NCBI GenBank assembly: GCA_026913215.1
Contig: JAPTYK010000001.1
Span: 4,774,001 to 4,838,000 of the forward strand
Direction of reading: 5' to 3'
DNA length: 64,000 nucleotides
From: Streptomyces diastatochromogenes
GTDB lineage: Bacteria > Actinomycetota > Actinomycetes > Streptomycetales > Streptomycetaceae
A program made the translations under genes and the position numbers. The notes beneath the pieces are model-generated. The model was not told the origin of the DNA. It did not search any database and saw only the letters and a list, made by a program, of their open reading frames with translations. This document shows positions 1 through 8,634 of this stretch, one piece after another. Each line of letters starts with the position of its first letter. Positions within the stretch are counted from its first letter, which is position 1.

Positions 1-482
1 TCGTCATCAACCGCACCCGCTTCGGCTTCGACCTGCGCGCCACCGGTGAGAGCGAGTCCGCGGCCCAGGCCAGCGGCGTCGACGCCAAGAAGATGATCCT
101 CACCGCGATGCTGATCTCGGGCGCCCTCGCCGGTCTGTCCGGCATGCCGATCCTGCTCGGCGAGTCGCACACGTACAGCCTCGCCTTCCCGGTCGGCGTC
201 GGCTTCACCGCCATCACCGTCGCCCTGCTCGGCCGCAACCACCCGGTCGGCATCCTCTTCTCGGCCCTCCTCTTCGCGTTCCTCGACAAGGCGTCCTCCA
301 ACCTGGACGTCTCGGGGTACCCGAAGGAGATCACCCAGATCATGCAGGGCATCATCGTGATCGCCGTGGTCGTCTCCTACGAGCTCGTCCGCCGTTACGG
401 CCTCCGCCGCCAGCAGCAGAAGGTCGGCGAGGAGCTCGCCGCCGGCGGTGCCATCAAGACCGACAAGGAGGTGGCGGCATGA
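1..482 (+). CDS. Nucleoside-type ABC transporter permease, start lies outside window
   Basis: Reading from base 3, the C-terminal ~159 residues of a hydrophobic permease are present. The family is the BPD_transp_2 type (YufP/RbsC-like) that partners with BMP-type lipoproteins for nucleoside uptake. Visible features are a cytoplasmic loop (ATGESESAAQASGV), several hydrophobic helices (LISGALAGLSGMPIL, GFTAITVALLG) and a short charged tail. The ATGA at 479-482 makes it overlap the next permease by 4 bp, so the two are translationally coupled. Nucleosides as substrate are inferred from the family and from the cdd and deoA genes downstream. The ATPase and lipoprotein genes are presumably just upstream of the window. 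Confidence 0.9.
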   Translation, partial: VINRTRFGFDLRATGESESAAQASGVDAKKMILTAMLISGALAGLSGMPILLGESHTYSLAFPVGVGFTAITVALLGRNHPVGILFSALLFAFLDKASSNLDVSGYPKEITQIMQGIIVIAVVVSYELVRRYGLRRQQQKVGEELAAGGAIKTDKEVAA

Positions 483-1741
483 GCACCGGCACCGTTGCCA
501 AGCCGAGCGCCGCGCCCAAGAAGGCCGGACGCCGCAAGCTGACCTGGCCCTGGATCCTGCTGATCGTCGCGGCCGGCATCGTGCTCTTCTCGCTGGTCCG
601 GGTCGTCTCCGGGGCCGACGACCTCACCTCCGTCGGCCAGGTCTCCGGCGCGCTCCAGCTCGCCGTGCCGATCGCCATGGCCGGTCTCGGCGGTCTGTGG
701 GCCGAGCGCGCGGGCGTCGTCAACATCGGCCTCGAAGGCATGATGGTCCTCGGCACCTGGTTCGGCGCCTGGGCCGGCTACCAGTGGGGCCCGTGGACGG
801 GCGTCGTCGTCGGCATCCTCGGCGGCGCGCTCGGCGGCCTGCTGCACGCGATCATCACCGTCACGTTCAACGTGAACCACATCGTCTCCGGTGTGGCCAT
901 CAACATCCTCGCGGTCGGCTTCACCCAGTACCTGTCGAACTTCACCTTCGACAAGGCCGAGGGCGGCTCCTCCAAGCAGTCCCCGCGCATCGACCCGATC
1001 ACCGACATCACCATCCCGGGGCTCTCGGACTGGCTGTCGGACCTCCACGGCAAGCACTGGTTCCTGATCTCGGACATCGCCGGCATCGTCGGCGGCCTGG
1101 TCACCAACCTGTCGCTGCTCACGATCGTGGCCGCCCTGCTCATCCCGGCCACCTGGTGGGTGCTGTGGCGCACGGCCTTCGGCCTGCGGCTGCGCTCCTG
1201 CGGCGAGAACCCGGTCGCGGCCGAGTCCCTCGGCGTCAACGTCTACAAGTACAAGTACATCGCCGTCGTCGTCTCCGGCGGTCTCGCCGGTCTCGGCGGC
1301 GCGTTCCTGGCGATCGTCTCCACCGGCATCTACCAGGAGGGCCAGACCGGCGGCCGCGGCTACATCGGTCTCGCCGCGATGATCTTCGGCAACTGGATGC
1401 CCGGCGGCATGGCCATGGGCGCCGGCCTCTTCGGCTTCACCGACAGCCTCAAGCTGCGCGGCGGCGCCGAGAACGTCCACGCGCTGCTGCTGCTCGTCGC
1501 ACTGCTCCTGGTGATCGCCGCCGTGTGGCAGCTGTACAAGAAGAAGTACGTCCCCGCGGCCATCGCGGCGGTCTTCGCCGTCGGCTTCTTCCTCTGGTAC
1601 GCGCTGACCGACCAGGTCCCGAGCCAGTTCGTCGACGCCGCCCCGTACATCACGACCCTGCTCGTGCTCGCCCTCTCGGCGCAGCGCCTGCGGATGCCCA
1701 AGGCGGACGGCCTGCCGTACCGGAAGGGCCAGGGCAAGTGA
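479..1741 (+). CDS. Nucleoside-type ABC transporter permease (second subunit)
   Basis: This 420-residue permease is the partner of the preceding gene (YufQ-like, BPD_transp_2 family). After a basic N-terminus there are about nine or ten hydrophobic segments. The conserved mid-protein sequence GLWAERAGVVNIGLEGMM (about residues 75-95) is typical of nucleoside/BMP permeases, and GENPVAAESLGVNVYKYK (about 240-257) is the cytoplasmic coupling loop. The start overlaps the upstream stop (ATGA) and the stop overlaps the cdd start (GTGA), so transport and deamination genes form one operon. It should form the membrane channel with the upstream permease. Reading frame is intact. Confidence 0.92.
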   Translation: MSTGTVAKPSAAPKKAGRRKLTWPWILLIVAAGIVLFSLVRVVSGADDLTSVGQVSGALQLAVPIAMAGLGGLWAERAGVVNIGLEGMMVLGTWFGAWAGYQWGPWTGVVVGILGGALGGLLHAIITVTFNVNHIVSGVAINILAVGFTQYLSNFTFDKAEGGSSKQSPRIDPITDITIPGLSDWLSDLHGKHWFLISDIAGIVGGLVTNLSLLTIVAALLIPATWWVLWRTAFGLRLRSCGENPVAAESLGVNVYKYKYIAVVVSGGLAGLGGAFLAIVSTGIYQEGQTGGRGYIGLAAMIFGNWMPGGMAMGAGLFGFTDSLKLRGGAENVHALLLLVALLLVIAAVWQLYKKKYVPAAIAAVFAVGFFLWYALTDQVPSQFVDAAPYITTLLVLALSAQRLRMPKADGLPYRKGQGK

Positions 1742-2133
1742 CGACGGCGCCCGACTGGGAGGCCCTGCGGGTCGCGGCCCGCGAGGCGATGTCCCGCGCG
1801 TACGCCCCGTACTCGGGCTTCCCGGTCGGCGCGGCGGCCCTCGTGGACGACGGGCGGACGGTCTCCGGCTGCAACGTGGAGAACGCCTCGTACGGGCTGA
1901 GCCTGTGCGCCGAGTGCGGGCTCGTCTCGCAGCTCCAGGCGACCGGCGGCGGCCGACTCACGCACTTCGTGTGCGTGGACGGCCGGGGCGAGTCCCTGGT
2001 CCCGTGCGGGCGCTGCCGGCAGCTCCTGTACGAGTTCGGGGGCCCCGAACTGGTCCTGGAGACGCCCGCCGGGTTCGTCACCCTCGCGGACATGCTTCCG
2101 CAGGCCTTCGGGCCCGACCACCTCGCCCGGTAG
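1738..2133 (+). CDS. cdd: Cytidine deaminase
   Basis: Encodes 131 residues, the usual length of the homotetrameric zinc cytidine deaminases, which convert cytidine or deoxycytidine to uridine or deoxyuridine. The N-terminal SRAYAPYSGFPVGAA motif is followed by CNVENASYGLSLCAE, carrying the first zinc Cys and the catalytic Glu, and then by PCGRCRQ with the other two zinc cysteines. The GTG start overlaps the permease stop by 4 bp. This start is chosen because it gives the normal family N-terminus. It supplies the pyrimidine branch of the salvage pathway whose next step, DeoA, follows 74 bp downstream. Confidence 0.95.
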   Translation: MTTAPDWEALRVAAREAMSRAYAPYSGFPVGAAALVDDGRTVSGCNVENASYGLSLCAECGLVSQLQATGGGRLTHFVCVDGRGESLVPCGRCRQLLYEFGGPELVLETPAGFVTLADMLPQAFGPDHLAR

Positions 2134-2181
2134 CACCTCGGGCGACCCTTCCGGCACGATGGGAGGGTCGCTCCCTTCCCC

Positions 2182-2195
2182 TCTATGCGCGTAGA
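2182..2195. promoter_or_regulatory. Putative nucleoside-regulon operator upstream of deoA
   Basis: TCTATGCGCGTAGA is a near-palindrome, one mismatch from TCTACGCGCGTAGA, ending 12 bp before the deoA ATG. The same 12-14 bp element occurs upstream of add, deoC and punA in this window and was not found elsewhere by eye. It lies against an A-rich TAGAAA that could be part of a -10 element, so binding should block transcription from this promoter. Confidence 0.7.
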
Positions 2196-2207
2196 AAGAG
2201 GCACACC

Positions 2208-3485
2208 ATGGACGTCATCTCCGTCATCCGCACCAAGCGGGACAAGGGCGAGCTGAGCCCCGAGCAGATCGACTGGGTCATCGACGCGTACACCCGGGGC
2301 GTGGTCGCCGACGAGCAGATGTCGGCCCTGGCCATGGCGATCCTGCTGAACGGCATGAACCGCGCGGAGATCGCCCGCTGGACCGCCGCGATGATCGCGA
2401 GCGGCGAGCGCATGAACTTCGACTCCCTCTCCCGCCCGACCGCCGACAAGCACTCCACCGGCGGCGTCGGCGACAAGATCACCCTCCCGCTCGCCCCGCT
2501 CGTCGCCGCCTGCGGCGCGGCCGTGCCGCAGCTCTCCGGCCGCGGCCTCGGCCACACGGGCGGCACGCTCGACAAGCTGGAGTCCATCCCCGGCTGGCGC
2601 GCGCTGCTCTCCAACGAGGAGATGCTGCACGTCCTCGACACCACCGGCGCGGTCATCTGCGCGGCGGGCGACGGCCTGGCCCCGGCGGACAAGAAGCTGT
2701 ACGCGCTCCGCGACGTCACCGGCACGGTCGAGGCCATCCCGCTCATCGCCTCCTCGATCATGTCGAAGAAGATCGCCGAGGGCACCGGCTCCCTGGTCCT
2801 GGACGTCAAGGTCGGCACCGGCGCCTTCATGAAGAACATCGAGGACGCGCGCGAGCTGGCGCGCACGATGGTCGGCCTCGGCACCGACAGCGGCGTCAGG
2901 ACCGTCGCGCTCCTCACCGACATGTCCACCCCGCTCGGCCTCACCGCGGGCAACGCCCTGGAGGTCCGCGAGTCCGTCGAGGTCCTCGCCGGCGGCGGCC
3001 CGAAGGACGTCGTCGGCCTGACGATCGCCCTCGCGGCCGAGATGCTCGACGCGGCCGGCATCAAGGACGCCGACCCGGCGAAGGCCCTCGCCGACGGCTC
3101 CGCGATGGACGTCTGGCGCCGGATGATCGCGGCCCAGGGCGGCGACCCGGACGCGACCCTCCCCGTCGCCCGCGAGCAGCACGTCGTCACCGCCCCGTCC
3201 ACGGGCGTCCTCACCCGCCTCGACGCCTACGACATCGGCATCGCCGCCTGGCGCCTCGGCGCGGGCCGCGCCCGAAAGGAGGACCCGGTGCAGGCCGGCG
3301 CCGGCGTCGAGCTCCACGCCAAGCCGGGCGACACGGTCACGGCGGGACAGCCCCTGCTGACCCTCCACACGGACACCCCGGAGAAGTTCGACTACGCCCT
3401 CGGCTCCCTGGAGGGCGCCTGGGACATCGAGGCCCCGGGCGCGGCGTTCACCCCGAACCCGATCGTCCTGGACCGCATCGCGTAG
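2208..3485 (+). CDS. deoA: Thymidine phosphorylase
   Basis: Encodes 425 residues, typical for pyrimidine-nucleoside phosphorylases, which split thymidine or deoxyuridine with phosphate to the base plus deoxyribose-1-phosphate. Phosphate-binding KHSTGG is at residues 81-86 and the family signature SGRGLGHTGG at 110-119. The catalytic domain is followed by a C-terminal PYNP domain. The ATG is chosen for the AAAGAGG ribosome site and the correct N-terminus (MDVISVIRTKRDKGEL). It probably has its own promoter as well as possible read-through from cdd, because an operator-like palindrome sits just upstream. A hairpin follows the stop. Confidence 0.95.
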   Translation: MDVISVIRTKRDKGELSPEQIDWVIDAYTRGVVADEQMSALAMAILLNGMNRAEIARWTAAMIASGERMNFDSLSRPTADKHSTGGVGDKITLPLAPLVAACGAAVPQLSGRGLGHTGGTLDKLESIPGWRALLSNEEMLHVLDTTGAVICAAGDGLAPADKKLYALRDVTGTVEAIPLIASSIMSKKIAEGTGSLVLDVKVGTGAFMKNIEDARELARTMVGLGTDSGVRTVALLTDMSTPLGLTAGNALEVRESVEVLAGGGPKDVVGLTIALAAEMLDAAGIKDADPAKALADGSAMDVWRRMIAAQGGDPDATLPVAREQHVVTAPSTGVLTRLDAYDIGIAAWRLGAGRARKEDPVQAGAGVELHAKPGDTVTAGQPLLTLHTDTPEKFDYALGSLEGAWDIEAPGAAFTPNPIVLDRIA

Positions 3486-3510
3486 GCATATGCCTGCGAC
3501 ACCTTCGGGT

Positions 3511-3544
3511 GAACGGGGTCGATGGACGTCCATCGGCCCCGTTC
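3511..3544. terminator. Hairpin after deoA
   Basis: Inverted repeat with arms 3511-3526 and 3529-3544, one G-T type mismatch and a 2-nt loop, placed 26 bp after the deoA stop. No U-tract follows, as is usual in Streptomyces. It probably separates deoA from the Uma2 gene. Confidence 0.65.
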
Positions 3545-3584
3545 GGCATGCTGGGATCGGTGACGACCGATTGAGGAGCACACC

Positions 3585-4175
3585 ATGAGCGCACTCGCTG
3601 CCGAGCCCCAGCCCGACCAGGGCAACGGCTGGGACGATCTGGTCCGTCGCTGGGAGTCGATGGACCGGCCGGAGGGCTGCAAGGTGGAGATCATCGAGGG
3701 GATCATCACCGTGGCACCCACGCCATCCGCCCGGCACAACAACATCGCCTACAGGGTTCTGAGGCGGCTCGCGGCTGCGATCCCGGAGGAGTGGGGCGTC
3801 TATCAAACGCAGTCCATCGCGGTCCCGGCCCGCATGAGCGCCTTCATCCCGGACCTCCTCGTGGCCCCCCTGTCCGACGTGGACGGGCCCAGCCACCTCA
3901 TCCCGGCCGCAGTGGGAGAACTCGTCGTCGAGGTCACCTCGCCGTCCAACGCGAGCACGGACCGCATCACCAAGGCCGCCGGGTACGCCGAGGCGGGTGT
4001 GCCGCTCTACCTCCTCATCGACCGTCACGCGCCTGGCGGCCCCACCGTCACCCTCTACGGTGAGCCGAAGGCGGGCGTCTACCGCGTACTCCGCGCCGTC
4101 CCGTTCGGCGAGGAGATCCACCTCCCCGCCCCCTTCGGCCTCACCCTCGATACCGCCGAGTTCCCCGTCACGTGA
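3585..4175 (+). CDS. Uma2-family (DUF820) PD-(D/E)XK nuclease-like protein
   Basis: Encodes 196 residues matching the Uma2/DUF820 family, a PD-(D/E)XK-fold group that is abundant in actinobacteria and mostly of unknown role. The family pattern is visible: VEIIEGIITVAP near residue 30, an SARHN helix, AFIPDLLVA with the acidic metal-ligand Asp, then LVVEVTSPSN with the catalytic Glu, followed by KAAGYAEAGVPLYLLIDR. The ATG has a TTGAGGAG ribosome site. It is flanked by hairpins and is probably monocistronic. Nuclease activity is inferred from the fold only; the biological function is unknown. Confidence 0.85.
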   Translation: MSALAAEPQPDQGNGWDDLVRRWESMDRPEGCKVEIIEGIITVAPTPSARHNNIAYRVLRRLAAAIPEEWGVYQTQSIAVPARMSAFIPDLLVAPLSDVDGPSHLIPAAVGELVVEVTSPSNASTDRITKAAGYAEAGVPLYLLIDRHAPGGPTVTLYGEPKAGVYRVLRAVPFGEEIHLPAPFGLTLDTAEFPVT

Positions 4176-4235
4176 ACAGCGGTGCCCGGTCGCGCCCCTG
4201 GCGATGAGTTCCGGGCACGCCGACCGTCAGAGGGT

Positions 4236-4510
4236 GTGGACACCAGTCAGCCCCTCGTCATGACCCTGCCCGCCCACCCGACCCGGGAGGACCTGACCCG
4301 GCTCTGCGACGAGCTCGCCGCCGCCCCGCCGCGCCAGGTCGTCTGCGAGATCGGCGCCCTCGCGAGCGCCGACCTCGCCGCCGTCGACGCCCTCGCCCGG
4401 CTGAAGCTCGCTGCGGGCGGCGCGGGCACCGGATCCGCTTCGAGGGAGCGAGACCCCGGCTGCGGGCCCTGCTCGTCCTCAGCGGCCTCTCCGAGACGCT
4501 AGGCCTCTAG
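4236..4510 (+). CDS. STAS-domain (anti-sigma-factor-antagonist-like) protein, frameshifted
   Basis: A short protein of about 91 residues when one base is restored. The first 65 residues (from GTG 4236, VDTSQPLVMTLP..., VVCEIGALASADLAAVDALARL) read as the beta-alpha-beta core of a STAS domain. Around 4429 the frame breaks. One extra C would continue as RIRFEGARPRLRALL...ETLGL and end at 4510, the expected STAS C-terminus. STAS proteins usually act in partner-switching control of sigma factors. It converges on and overlaps by 12 bp an ECF sigma gene, but a functional link is only a guess. ATG 4260 is an alternative start, though it would cut the first beta strand. Confidence 0.6.
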
Positions 4511-5470
4511 CCGGACCGGCAGGTCGAAGAGCGGGAACCAGCGCTCGGTGTCCAGGAAGAAGTCCATCCCGCCGACCTTGCCGTCCCGCAGCTCCAGGAC
4601 GATCAGCGCCCACGGGCTGAAGCCGCCCGCCGGGTCCGGGTGGTAGTGCGCGAAGGCGGGGGAGCCGTTCGCCACGGTGGGGACGAGCTTCGAGCCCCGG
4701 CACACGTCGCCGACGCCCAGCATCCAGCCGACGATGTCCTCGTGGCCCCGCAGCCACAGGTCGTACGGCGGCATGGACATCGTCGCGTCCTCGTGGAGGA
4801 GCGCGGTCAGCGCCCGCATGTCGTAGCCCTCGAAGGCGGCGACGTACCGCTCCAGGAGCGCCTGCTGCTCCTCGTCCAGCGGGTCCGCCGCGTCGGAGGC
4901 GGCCGGTGCCTGCTCGGCGATGGTCGCGCGGGCCCGCTGGAGGGCGCTGTTGACCGAGGCGACGGAGGTGTCGAGGAGCTCGGCGACCTCGCCCGCCTTC
5001 CAGGCGAGCACCTCGCGCAGGATGAGCACCGCCCGCTGCTTGGGCGGCAGGTGCTGGAGCGCGGCCACGAACGCGAGCCGCACGGACTCCCGGGACAGCG
5101 CCGCCTCCGCCGGGTCGCCCGCCGAGGGCATGACCCGCCCGTCCGGGATCGGCTCCAGCCAGGTGATCTCCGGCTGCTTCACGAGCTGCGCCTGCGCGAC
5201 GGGCGTCGGCCCGCTCAGGTCCATGGGCCGCGCCCTCCTGTTCCCCGCGTTCAGCGCGTCCAGGCAGACGTTCGTGGCGATCCGGTACAGCCAGGACCGC
5301 AGCGAGGAGCGGCCCTCGAAGGAGCCGATGGCCTTCCAGGCGCGGACCATCGTGTCCTGCACCGCGTCCTCCGCCTCGAAGGAGGATCCGAGCATCCGGT
5401 AGCAGTAACCGGTCAGCTCCCTGCGGTACTTGTCGAGTTCTTCGGTCGTCGCGGTCGCGGTATCACTCAT
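4499..5470 (-). CDS. ECF sigma factor with C-terminal SnoaL-like domain (SigG/SigX5 type)
   Basis: About 323 residues, longer than a plain ECF sigma factor. Region 2 (YRRELTGYCYRMLGSSFEAEDAVQDTMVRAWK) is near the N-terminus, and region 4 (LQHLPPKQRAVLILREVLAWKAGEVAELL followed by SVASVNSALQRAR) spans about residues 135-190. A roughly 120-residue SnoaL-like/NTF2 domain follows (YVAAFEGYDMRALTALLHEDATMSMPP). This layout matches ECF groups in which the extra domain, rather than an anti-sigma factor, tunes activity. No anti-sigma gene is adjacent. ATG 5470 is chosen; an in-frame start 27 bp upstream exists. It lies 82 bp downstream of the L,D-transpeptidase on the same strand. Confidence 0.85.
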   Translation of the reverse strand: MSDTATATTEELDKYRRELTGYCYRMLGSSFEAEDAVQDTMVRAWKAIGSFEGRSSLRSWLYRIATNVCLDALNAGNRRARPMDLSGPTPVAQAQLVKQPEITWLEPIPDGRVMPSAGDPAEAALSRESVRLAFVAALQHLPPKQRAVLILREVLAWKAGEVAELLDTSVASVNSALQRARATIAEQAPAASDAADPLDEEQQALLERYVAAFEGYDMRALTALLHEDATMSMPPYDLWLRGHEDIVGWMLGVGDVCRGSKLVPTVANGSPAFAHYHPDPAGGFSPWALIVLELRDGKVGGMDFFLDTERWFPLFDLPVRLEA

Positions 5471-5552
5471 CGGGTCCACACCCCACTCGCCCCTCACCGG
5501 CCCGTCCGGTACCGGTGAGAGGGAAGCTACCGCAGCGCACTGACAGTGGGGG

Positions 5553-6260
5553 TCAGGTTCCCGGCTTGCGCCCGTAGACGAAGACGTCGTCCCCGTTCCT
5601 GAGCAGGTTCCAGTAGGCCTTCGCGTCGGCGGGGCGCATGTTGACGCAGCCGCCGGAGCCCGGGGGGTTCCACATGGACTTGGTGGTGGAGTGGAAGGCC
5701 TGGCCGCCGTCGAAGAACTGGGAGTACGGCATGGAGACGTGGTAGAGGGTGGACCAGTGGTTGATGTTGCGCCAGTAGATCTTCTTGGAGCCGGTGCGGG
5801 TCTCGGTGCCGTCCTTGCCGGTGCGGACGGGGACGGGACCGTACTTCAGGCGGGCGCCGTCCTGGATCCAGCTGAGCTGGCGGGTCAGGTCGACGCAGGC
5901 TATGCGGCCGCGGTTGGTGGGGCAGGTGCCGGCGCGGTTGGGGTTGGTGCCGGCGGCCTTCTGCTGGATCATCGTGTTCATGGTGCGCCAGGTGACCGTC
6001 CCGGCGTACCCCATGGTCGGCGTGATGCCGTGCTTGCGCTGGAAGGCCTGGATGGCCTGACAGTCGGCGAGCGACTGGCGTCCGTCGACCGGCCGTCCGA
6101 GGAACTTCTCCACCTGCTTCTGGTACGGGCCGGTCGTCACGTTGCAGGACGCCGCCTGCGCCGGGGCCGTACCGAGCGCGATCGTCATCGGCACCACGAG
6201 TGACGTGATCCCGGCGGCGATGCCCGCCCTCCTGCCGATGCGTTGCGTGATTCGCTTCAT
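5553..6260 (-). CDS. Secreted L,D-transpeptidase with N-terminal peptidoglycan-binding domain
   Basis: About 235 residues. A basic start (MKRITQRIGRR) and hydrophobic stretch end at an APAQAA signal-peptidase site. A peptidoglycan-binding-like repeat follows (CQAIQAFQRKHGITPTMGYAGTVTW), then a YkuD catalytic domain with FHSTTKSMWNPPGSGGCVNM. The Cys in GSGGCVNM is the nucleophile and the preceding His is its partner. Such enzymes make 3-3 crosslinks in the cell wall and act outside the membrane. ATG 6260 has a GGGGGAG ribosome site 9 nt upstream; a TTG 9 bp earlier is a less likely start. Confidence 0.9.
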   Translation of the reverse strand: MKRITQRIGRRAGIAAGITSLVVPMTIALGTAPAQAASCNVTTGPYQKQVEKFLGRPVDGRQSLADCQAIQAFQRKHGITPTMGYAGTVTWRTMNTMIQQKAAGTNPNRAGTCPTNRGRIACVDLTRQLSWIQDGARLKYGPVPVRTGKDGTETRTGSKKIYWRNINHWSTLYHVSMPYSQFFDGGQAFHSTTKSMWNPPGSGGCVNMRPADAKAYWNLLRNGDDVFVYGRKPGT

Positions 6261-6342
6261 GATCGTCAACTCCCCCTAGAGTCCCTGTGTTTGAGGACGT
6301 ACGGGGGAGTCTGACGGTTGCGGGGCGGGAGCGGGAGACCGC

Positions 6343-7602
6343 CTACGCCGTCGCGGGGTGCAGGCGCCGCGCCGCCGCGCGGGCGCTGTGCGAGCCGTAG
6401 AGGGTGACCGAGACGACCCCGAGGACCGCGACCAGGCCGATCAGGACGGTGCCCGCCCAGCCGCCCGCGTGGAAGGCGAGGGCGCCGAGCGTGCCGCCCG
6501 CGCTGCTGCCCAGGTAGTACGCCGACTGGTAGAGCGCGGAGGCCTGCGCGCGGCCCGTCTTGGCCGTGCGGCTCACCGAGGAGGAGGCGACCGCGTGGCC
6601 GGCGAAGAAACCGGCGGTGATCAGGACCAGGCCCGCGAGGACGAGGGCGAGGGAGTCGGAGAGGGAGAGCAGCAGGCCCGCCGCCGTCGTGGAGACCGCG
6701 AGGTAGAGCGCGCCGCGCCGGCCGAGGCGTCCGACGAGCTTGCCGGCCGCCGCCGAGGAGACCGTGCCGACCAGGTAGACCAGGAAGATCGAGCCGATCA
6801 CGCCCTGCGGCAGCGAGAACGGGGCCTCCACCAGGCGGTAGCCGATCACCGTGTACACGGCGCCGAAGACCGTCATGAACAGCGCGCCGATCACGTACAG
6901 CCGCATCAGGAGCGGGTCCGCGAGGTGGCCGCGGACCGTCCGGGCGAGCGCCTTCGGGTTCAGCGTGCCGGGCGTGAAGTGCCGGGCCTTCGGGAGCAGC
7001 GCCCGGAAGGCGAGCGCGCACACCAGGGAGGTCAGGCCGACGGCGGCCAGACCCGCGCGCCATCCCCACATCTGCGCCACCCAGCCGGTCACGATGCGGC
7101 CGCTCATGCCGCCGATCGAGTTGCCCGCGACGAACAGGCCGATCGCGCCGATCAGCGCCCGGGGCCGCACCTCCTCCGCGAGGTAGGCCATCGCCGAGGC
7201 GGGGAGGCCGGCGAGCGCGGCGCCCTGGACCGCGCGCAGCGCGATCAGGGACTCCAGGTTCGGGGCGAGCGGCACCAGGAGCGCCACGGCGACCGCGACC
7301 GAGAGGGAGGCCGTCATCATCGCGCGCCGTCCGAAGCGCTCCGAGAGGGCGCTGAACGGCAGGACGCAGAGGGCGAGGGCGCCGGTCGCGGCGGAGACCG
7401 TCCAGGAGGCGGCGGAGGCGGTGGCGCCGAACTCGGCCGAGATGGCCGGGAGGAGGGCCTGCGTGGAGTAGAGGAGGGCGAAGGCGGCCAGTCCGGCGGC
7501 GAAGAGCGCGAGGCTCATCCGGCGGTGGCCGGGGGTGCCGGGGGAGAGGCGGGTGTCGGCGGCCGCGGTGGTGGCGGCCGCCTTGGTACTGGCGGAAGGC
7601 AT
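6343..7602 (-). CDS. MFS transporter (Bcr/YnfM-type drug efflux family)
   Basis: Encodes 419 residues with 12 predicted membrane segments. The A-like motif LSERFGRRAMM sits in the loop after TM2, and a second copy is in the middle loop (GKLVGRLGRRGALYL). GHAVASSSVSRTAK and the proline/glycine-rich helices are typical of YnfM/Bcr-like permeases. The substrate cannot be told from sequence. It is divergent from a LysR regulator, with a 119-bp intergenic region containing a dyad, so that LysR protein probably controls it. Frame intact. Confidence 0.85.
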   Translation of the reverse strand: MPSASTKAAATTAAADTRLSPGTPGHRRMSLALFAAGLAAFALLYSTQALLPAISAEFGATASAASWTVSAATGALALCVLPFSALSERFGRRAMMTASLSVAVAVALLVPLAPNLESLIALRAVQGAALAGLPASAMAYLAEEVRPRALIGAIGLFVAGNSIGGMSGRIVTGWVAQMWGWRAGLAAVGLTSLVCALAFRALLPKARHFTPGTLNPKALARTVRGHLADPLLMRLYVIGALFMTVFGAVYTVIGYRLVEAPFSLPQGVIGSIFLVYLVGTVSSAAAGKLVGRLGRRGALYLAVSTTAAGLLLSLSDSLALVLAGLVLITAGFFAGHAVASSSVSRTAKTGRAQASALYQSAYYLGSSAGGTLGALAFHAGGWAGTVLIGLVAVLGVVSVTLYGSHSARAAARRLHPATA

Positions 7603-7637
7603 GTCACGAACGTAGGACGGTCCGGTTCATGCGTCCA

Positions 7638-7673
7638 ATGCACGGAACTGCTGTAATCGTTCCCATGGTGCAT
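7638..7673. promoter_or_regulatory. Dyad between MFS and LysR genes (candidate LysR operator)
   Basis: ATGCAC at 7638-7643 is mirrored by GTGCAT at 7668-7673. GGAAC and GTTCC form an inner inverted pair at 7644-7648 and 7659-7663. The site lies in the divergent promoter region and has the size expected for a LysR-type regulator footprint. Confidence 0.5.
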
Positions 7674-7721
7674 GAGTACAGGTCACAGCCTCGCCTGTCA
7701 CCGAACAGTAACGAAGAAGAC

Positions 7722-8634
7722 ATGGGACCGCTGCTGGCGCCGCGGCTCGCGTACTTCGCCGCCGTCGCCCGGCACGAGCACGTGACCCGGGCCGCCGCCG
7801 AGATGGGCGTCCCGCAGTCGACGCTCTCGCGGGCGATGGTCCGGCTCGAACAGGACCTCGGCGTGACCCTCTTCGCCCGGCGCGGCCGCACGGTCTCCCT
7901 CACCCCGGCCGGCCGGCGCTTCCTCACCGCCGCCGAGCGGGCCCTCGCCGAGGTGGAGCGGGCCGCCGACACCGTACGGGCCGACGCCGACCCGACGGCC
8001 GGGCGGGTCGCCTTCGGCTTCCTCCACACGATGGGCTCCGAGACCGTCCCCGGGCTCATCCGCGCCTTCCGGGTCGACCACCCCCGGATCCGCTTCACCC
8101 TCGTCCAGAACTACGGCGAGGCCATGATCGAGCGGCTGCGCGCCGGGGACCTGGACCTCTGCCTGACCTCGCCGGTCCCGGACGCCCCCGACCTGGTGGC
8201 CCGGCGCCTGGACGAACAGCGGCTGCGGCTCGTCGTCCCGGACGACCACCGGCTCGCGGGCCGCAAGCGGGTCCGGCTCGCCGAGGCCGCGGAGGAGACC
8301 TTCGTGACCCTGGAGCCGGGGTACGGGCTCCGCCGCATCACCGACGACCTGTGCGCGGAGGCCGGCTTCAAGCCCCGGGTCGCCTTCGAGGGCGAGGAGG
8401 CCGAGACCCTGCGCGGCCTGGTCGCCGCCGGGCTCGGCGTCGCCCTGCTTCCCCGCCCGCCGTCCCCGCCCCGGCGTCGTCGAGCTCACCGTCACCGCGC
8501 CGCGCGCGGTCCGCGAGATCGGCGTCGCCTGGCTGGACGGCCATCCGGACACGGCCCCGGTGGCCGCCTTCAAGAAGTTCCTGCTGAGCCGCCGGGGCCA
8601 TCTGCTCCCGAAGGAGCCGTCACCGCCCGCGTGA
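7722..8634 (+). CDS. LysR-family transcriptional regulator, frameshifted near the end
   Basis: An N-terminal LysR winged helix starts at MGPLLAPRLAYFAAVARHEHVTRAAAEMGVPQSTLSRAM, followed by the usual ligand-binding domain, for about 304 residues in total. Around 8455-8470 the frame breaks in a C-rich run. With one base added it reads on as VVELTVTAPRAVREIGVAW and ends at the TGA 8632-8634. It is divergent from the MFS transporter, the typical arrangement for a regulator and its target. ATG 7722 is preferred because the LysR domain starts there; an in-frame ATG lies 58 bp upstream. Its last 15 bp overlap the converging hydrolase gene. Confidence 0.8.

Noticed and set aside
395..1480. Antisense frame opposite the permease gene
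   Set aside because: Asp/Arg/Gly-rich shadow typical for the complement of hydrophobic GC-rich genes.
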